A stretch of DNA of 64,000 bases from Caldicoprobacter oshimai DSM 21659 (GTDB taxonomy: Bacteria > Bacillota > Clostridia > Caldicoprobacterales > Caldicoprobacteraceae), in the NCBI GenBank assembly GCA_000526435.1, contig JAGB01000002.1, positions 620,001 to 684,000 on the forward strand, given 5' to 3'. Below are positions 59,177-64,000 of this stretch, one piece after another. The position numbers and the translations under genes are program-made. The notes below the pieces were generated by a model. That model was not told the DNA's origin, ran no database searches, and saw only the letters and a program-made list of their open reading frames with translations. Numbering within the stretch: the first letter of the stretch is position 1; each line of letters starts with the position of its first letter.

Positions 59177-60106
59177 ATGGACTTTTTGAAAAGGCTTTAT
59201 GCCAAAATCGGCGAATGGAACTATTACCTTGAAGAAGAAGGTAAACCTACATCCATCATAAGCTGGCTGGTCGATGGTATAATGCTGGCTACAGCTGCAC
59301 TAGTCATATCATATCTGTGGTTTGTCTATAAGACCAAAATCCCCTGGCTATCCGTCATCTTTGCCCTTGTGGTGGCAGTGATCATCAGCATCGGGCACTT
59401 CAAGTTGAGGGCAAAGCAGCTTGAAAGAAAGCGACAAGCAAAGCTAAACAGCGCAGCGGCTACATACAGAAAGAAGGAACTGTTGAATCTTACGCCCGAA
59501 CAGTTCAAATGGCGCCTTGCAAAGGCCCTGCTCCACAGCGGAAAATTTGAAGACATCAAAATAGGCAAAAGGTTTTTGAAAGCCACATACAAGGGTAGGC
59601 AGGCACTCATAGGTTTTTATCACACACCTTACAGCCAGCAGGTACCTCCATTTGAGGTGTACAAATTCTTGAAAGTCCTGAAACACTGCGGATACACAAC
59701 CGGCTTTTATTTCACCTCGTCCAGCTTCAGCGATACGTGCCGCACCATCTTGCAAGACCATGAAGACGTTGAGGTACACCTGATTGACGGCGATGGACTG
59801 CTTAAAATAATGGAAAAGGAAGGCACCTTCAATGACCAGGATGCCATAAACCTCTATGTTAAAAGCGAGATTGAAAAGTCAAGGCTGAGGAGGAAGCAGG
59901 CCAGGAAAAATCTCCTCACCCCCGCAAAGGCCAGAACCTACATCCTTTATGGTCTGCTATTCCTTGTGTCATCCTTCATCTTTCACACCTATTTCATATA
60001 TTACCTTATATTATCGGTATCCTTCGTACTGCTGGGTATTTTAGTGTATACCGCTAATCCAAAAGCCAAAGAGGCCAAACCCCGCGACGAAGTTTTAAAT
60101 GACTAG
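59177..60106 (+). CDS. Membrane protein with possible Mrr-like restriction-endonuclease fold
   Basis: 309 residues from an ATG with AGGGAGG. There are two N-terminal helices (about 32-50 and 55-73) and a basic stretch. The cytoplasmic domain (about 100-215) begins LTPEQFKWRLAKALLHSGKFEDIKIG and includes ATYKGRQALIGFYHT and YTTGFYFTSSSFSDTCR, followed by DVEVHLIDGDGLLKIME. This order recalls Mrr_cat proteins, but a clear D-(E/Q)-x-K active site is not visible. Two more helices lie at the C-terminus (about 253-290). It is the only plus-strand gene in this block. Function unknown. Confidence 0.7.
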   Translation: MDFLKRLYAKIGEWNYYLEEEGKPTSIISWLVDGIMLATAALVISYLWFVYKTKIPWLSVIFALVVAVIISIGHFKLRAKQLERKRQAKLNSAAATYRKKELLNLTPEQFKWRLAKALLHSGKFEDIKIGKRFLKATYKGRQALIGFYHTPYSQQVPPFEVYKFLKVLKHCGYTTGFYFTSSSFSDTCRTILQDHEDVEVHLIDGDGLLKIMEKEGTFNDQDAINLYVKSEIEKSRLRRKQARKNLLTPAKARTYILYGLLFLVSSFIFHTYFIYYLILSVSFVLLGILVYTANPKAKEAKPRDEVLND

Positions 60107-60247
60107 TTTACATGGGCTGACAACGCACATGGATCGATAGCGTACAAGTTCCAACAGTGCCACATGGCCTGATGGTTTACGGGTCTCAACAGCGCACATA
60201 GCTTAACAGAAAATTGCAACGCTAACAAGAGCATAACGATCAAAAAC

Positions 60248-60280
60248 AAAAGGGCAAGCCTCATAAGGCATTGCCCTTTT
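60248..60280. terminator. Bidirectional terminator between the membrane-protein gene and the small-protein gene
   Basis: AAAAGGGCAA and TTGCCCTTTT form a 10-bp stem with A and T runs on both sides. Confidence 0.85.
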
Positions 60281-60300
60281 TAGCTTTCAATTTATAACCC

Positions 60301-60486
60301 TTACACTTCCAGCTCTTTGCGGTTTTTTCTTCTGTGCAGCTCGTATTTCGGGTCGCCTTTTTTCCAACCGCTCCGGGTTTTTTCAATGACCGTGGTTTTG
60401 GAAGTGTCAATGACAAATTCCCCTTTGGCAGCACAATAGTACATAGGCTGACCCATCTTGCAGTTCTGGCACTGAATGCACTCCAT
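60301..60486 (-). CDS. Small Cys-containing protein, unknown
   Basis: 61 residues from the ATG at 60486 with AGGA 8 nt upstream. MECIQCQNC and a later YYCAAKG suggest a small metal-binding knuckle, and the C-terminus is basic. I do not recognise the family. It lies 46 nt after obgE on the same strand and so is probably in its operon. Confidence 0.65.
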   Translation of the reverse strand: MECIQCQNCKMGQPMYYCAAKGEFVIDTSKTTVIEKTRSGWKKGDPKYELHRRKNRKELEV

Positions 60487-60531
60487 AGCTGCTTTCCTTG
60501 ACCCCCTACTCAATGATTTAATGATGATGCA

Positions 60532-61863
<1,332 letters not shown>

Positions 61864-62032
61864 TCAACAGAATCCTTTGCCAAATTCAGCGTCATGGCTC
61901 ATAAGGCACCCAGCGATGGTGCAGCATCGATATAACGCTCAAATCCACAACTTGTGATACATTTAAAATCTCCTTGCACCTTATTATTCCGAAAAAATAT
62001 CAAAAAAATTAAAAGAAGAATGCATGAGTACC

Positions 62033-62512
62033 TCAGCAGGGACGAATGACTCCACAGGCCAAGCGCCTGCCCGCGTTGCCTGCCGGTTGAGAGCGATAGT
62101 CATCAGGATTCTCGTGAATGATAACTGAGTGCCCCACCACATCCCAAACCTTGAATTTATCCGTAAAAAAGGTCATTCGGGCATAGCCGTTATTTGAAAA
62201 CAATACCGGGAAATCCCCTACATGGTTGCCGTGAGGCTGCTGCGTGGGATTCCAGTGCCCTCCCGCCTGCTGGAACGGGTCCTGAGGATCGCCCACATCG
62301 CAGTTGCCAAACTCGTGTATATGAAAACCATGTGGCCCAATGGGTTGTCCTCCAGGAGGCGCCGGCTGATACGGCGGAAGCCCCATTACCTCAACATAAA
62401 CCTCTGTGCCACCCGGCACATCGGTAAACACCACTATGCCTCTGAGCTGAGGGGCCAGTGGCCCTCCTTTTATCTCGGCAATGGCCATAAAAGGCCGATG
62501 CACTGAATACAT
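62033..62512 (-). CDS. Cu/Zn superoxide dismutase family protein
   Basis: 159 residues with GGGAGG before the ATG. Metal ligands are all visible: GFHIHEFGNC (two copper His), GGHWNP (bridging His), PHGNHVGD (zinc His, His, Asp) and HSVIIHENPDDY (copper His). The conserved arginine lies in AGNAGRRLACGVI. No clear signal peptide is seen, although most bacterial enzymes of this type are exported. The enzyme dismutates superoxide. It is unusual next to obgE in an anaerobe and may be acquired. Confidence 0.92.
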   Translation of the reverse strand: MYSVHRPFMAIAEIKGGPLAPQLRGIVVFTDVPGGTEVYVEVMGLPPYQPAPPGGQPIGPHGFHIHEFGNCDVGDPQDPFQQAGGHWNPTQQPHGNHVGDFPVLFSNNGYARMTFFTDKFKVWDVVGHSVIIHENPDDYRSQPAGNAGRRLACGVIRPC

Positions 62513-62729
62513 TCCAGATTCCTCCCGTCCATCCGTTTTATCTGAATACGATGCATATTCATCTAAGCCTTGAAAGAGTATTCTAGGTTAACTTTTTGTC
62601 TTATCCAAAATTTTGCTACAATTTGATGCCTTAACACCGGCTATTGAACACCTCATCTGAATACTTTCATCTTGTGCCCTGTATTATTAATATATTCACA
62701 AACAGCACATCCGGCTATTTCCTGGCCAA

Positions 62730-62762
62730 AAAAATAAAAGGCCTGTTTTGCAACAGGCCTTC
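62730..62762 (-). terminator. Intrinsic terminator of the rplU-prp-rpmA operon
   Basis: Minus strand GGCCTGTT and AACAGGCC stem, followed by TTTTATTTTTTT, 20 nt after rpmA. Confidence 0.9.
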
Positions 62763-62778
62763 TATCGTGCCATCCCCT

Positions 62779-63090
62779 TTACTGTCGTACAGTAGCTATT
62801 TCAGCCACCTGTTCCACAGGATATACGCTCACCCTCTTCTTGTCCTTGCCAAGCCTTTCAAACTTTACAATACCGTCAATCTTGGCAAAAAGGGTATCAT
62901 CCTTTCCCAATCCTACATTCAAGCCTGGATGTATCTTGGTACCTCTCTGACGCACCAGGATGTTACCCGCCAGCACGAACTGGCCGTCAGCTCTTTTTAC
63001 ACCAAGGCGCTTTGACTCGCTGTCACGTCCGTTACGGGAGCTACCTACTCCCTTTTTGTGTGCAAAAAGCTGAAGATTCATCCTGAACAT
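62779..63090 (-). CDS. rpmA: Ribosomal protein bL27
   Basis: 103 residues. The N-terminus [25 protein letters not shown] carries the Firmicutes extension that is cut after LQLF to expose AHKK. The rest ([16 protein letters not shown] type: [30 protein letters not shown]) is typical. It contacts the peptidyl-transferase centre. The processing protease gene prp ends directly upstream without any gap. Confidence 0.97.
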   Translation of the reverse strand: MFRMNLQLFAHKKGVGSSRNGRDSESKRLGVKRADGQFVLAGNILVRQRGTKIHPGLNVGLGKDDTLFAKIDGIVKFERLGKDKKRVSVYPVEQVAEIATVRQ

Positions 63091-63426
63091 CTACCTCAAC
63101 CTCCTTTCTTCAACTTTAATGTATGTTCCGTATCCCTCCTGTATGCTTCTCAAACCGCACAGCATAGTTTCTAAAACTATATTCGCTTTTTCCCGAAGGT
63201 CAAATGGAAGCCCTTCAGGAACGCTGCACCGGGCTTCTCCCGGCCTTTGGTCATATACTACCTCAATCCCCACCACATCCGTCAAGCCCAGAATGGCCGT
63301 CTGGACAATCGCAGACACCGCGGCGCACACTATATCCTTTCCCGCCTCGGCATATCCCGAATGACCGGACACCTCAAAACCTATTATATCGCCCGATGGA
63401 GCTCTGTTTACCACCGCATGAATCAT
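63091..63426 (-). CDS. prp: Ribosomal-processing cysteine protease Prp
   Basis: 111 residues. Catalytic histidine and cysteine lie in GFEVSGHSGYAEAGKDIVCAAVSA (His22 and Cys34 approximately). Prp (YsxB) removes the N-terminal extension of bL27, which is present in the next gene. It sits between rplU and rpmA, the standard order in Firmicutes. Confidence 0.95.
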   Translation of the reverse strand: MIHAVVNRAPSGDIIGFEVSGHSGYAEAGKDIVCAAVSAIVQTAILGLTDVVGIEVVYDQRPGEARCSVPEGLPFDLREKANIVLETMLCGLRSIQEGYGTYIKVEERRLR

Positions 63427-63452
63427 AGGCCAACCTGCTATTACCAGCGGGT

Positions 63453-63767
63453 TTATCCAATAATCTTGGTAATGCGGATCTGGGTGTAGGGTTGACGATG
63501 ACCGTATTTCCTGCGGTAATTCTTCTTGGGCTTGTACTTGTACACGATAATCTTTTTGCCTTTCCCGTGCTTCAAAACCTCGGCCTCAACCTTTGCCCCT
63601 TCCAACAGAGGAGTTCCCACTTTCAGGTTATTGCCATCGTCGCTTATGGCCAGCACCTCGCTGATTTCAATAGTGGATCCTTCCTGCGCATCCAGCTTTT
63701 CAACGTTCAAAATATCCCCTTCATGCACCCTGTACTGCTTTCCGCCTGTTCTAATAATAGCGTACAT
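63453..63767 (-). CDS. rplU: Ribosomal protein bL21
   Basis: 104 residues from the ATG at 63767 ([18 protein letters not shown]), with GGAGGAGG upstream. An open frame to 63851 is part of the leader. The C-terminus [24 protein letters not shown] is typical. It is the first gene of the operon and has a leader of about 80 nt that could hold the autoregulatory site seen in other Firmicutes. Confidence 0.97.
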   Translation of the reverse strand: MYAIIRTGGKQYRVHEGDILNVEKLDAQEGSTIEISEVLAISDDGNNLKVGTPLLEGAKVEAEVLKHGKGKKIIVYKYKPKKNYRRKYGHRQPYTQIRITKIIG

Positions 63768-63857
63768 TCTGTACACCTCCTCCAACCAGACTCGCCGAAT
63801 GGTGGTATCCCCCATGGGAATTTTAAAACCACATTCGAGCGGCTTATGCACTCGCTA

Positions 63858-63887
63858 ATTGTAACATATAACACGTCCTGTTGTCAA
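63858..63887 (-). promoter_or_regulatory. Promoter of the rplU operon
   Basis: Minus strand TTGACA (63882-63887), 18-nt spacer, TACAAT (63858-63863), about 90 nt before the rplU start. Confidence 0.75.
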
Positions 63888-63936
63888 TTTGGTATTAAAA
63901 ATTCGCACAATTACAGGATTTTTCCGGCCATCAAAC

Positions 63937-64000
63937 TTATACGTGCAGTTCATTGTAGGTTTTATCCTCCACCGGATAAAGCCACACCACTTCTTTTTCT
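63937..64000 (-). CDS. C-terminal end of an unidentified gene (5' part beyond window)
   Basis: A frame from the window edge reads EKEVVWLYPVEDKTYNELHV and stops at TAA (63939-63937). Only 20 residues are visible, too few to name the family. It lies upstream of the rplU promoter on the same strand, where many Clostridia have a ribonuclease G or radical SAM gene. Confidence 0.5.
   Translation of the reverse strand, partial: EKEVVWLYPVEDKTYNELHV

Noticed and set aside
60107-60247. Apparent repeats of CAACGCACAT/CAGCGCACAT as a CRISPR-like array
   Set aside because: Units are short, diverged and irregularly spaced; no real array.
63768-63851. N-terminal extension of bL21
   Set aside because: Not conserved in bL21; the ATG at 63767 has a strong GGAGGAGG site, and the upstream part is leader.

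Overview
The window looks like the chromosome of a spore-forming, probably thermophilic anaerobic member of the Clostridia (Firmicutes), perhaps near Thermoanaerobacterales or Caldicoprobacter. The reasons are the gene order cggR-gap-pgk-tpiA-gpmI-eno-secG-rnr-smpB-ssrA, the order rplU-prp-rpmA-obgE-nadD-yqeK-rsfS-leuS, GerMN (spore germination type) lipoproteins, L-lactate dehydrogenase, polysaccharide-type ABC importers and purine-rich Shine-Dalgarno sites with many GTG and TTG starts. Genus and species cannot be fixed from the sequence alone. Nearly all genes lie on the minus strand.

Layout. 1-8420: a four-gene antiviral-type operon (DUF499 ATPase, DUF3780 protein, DUF1156 DNA adenine methylase, PLD-nuclease/SF2 helicase running off the left edge). 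8421-9130: a decayed strip with a LAGLIDADG endonuclease remnant. 9134-9777: the tmRNA gene ssrA, whose T-loop is split by a 286-nt group I intron. 9846-14091: smpB, rnr, an HD-domain gene and secG. 14240-21625: the glycolytic operon with its repressor CggR, a likely CggR operator and an internal promoter. 21652-26360: a sigma-54 gene that lacks its RpoN box, trmL, ldh, a lytic transglycosylase, and hsp20 under a CtsR-type box.

26456-31310: galK, galT and an MFS transporter. 31592-46500: a carbohydrate-uptake region in decay. It has a heparinase remnant, an Opp-type ABC importer, an oxidoreductase truncated by an IS256-family element, a CUT1-type polysaccharide importer without its own ATPase, and remnants of at least two other transposases. 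46532-54231: a small XRE regulator, then a two-component system with two GerMN lipoproteins, comEA, and a dacF-type D,D-carboxypeptidase. 54528-64000: leuS, rsfS, yqeK, nadD, a membrane protein with a possible Mrr-like domain, obgE, a Cu/Zn superoxide dismutase, and the ribosomal protein operon rplU-prp-rpmA.

The most unusual items are the intron-split ssrA, the defence operon beside it, the truncated rpoN, and two families of short intergenic repeats: a 198-bp pair resembling a non-autonomous IS200/IS605 element, and an unexplained ~90-nt pair. Transposase and oxidoreductase fragments show that the 31-46 kb region has been rearranged by insertion sequences. No CRISPR array or ordinary tRNA was recognised.
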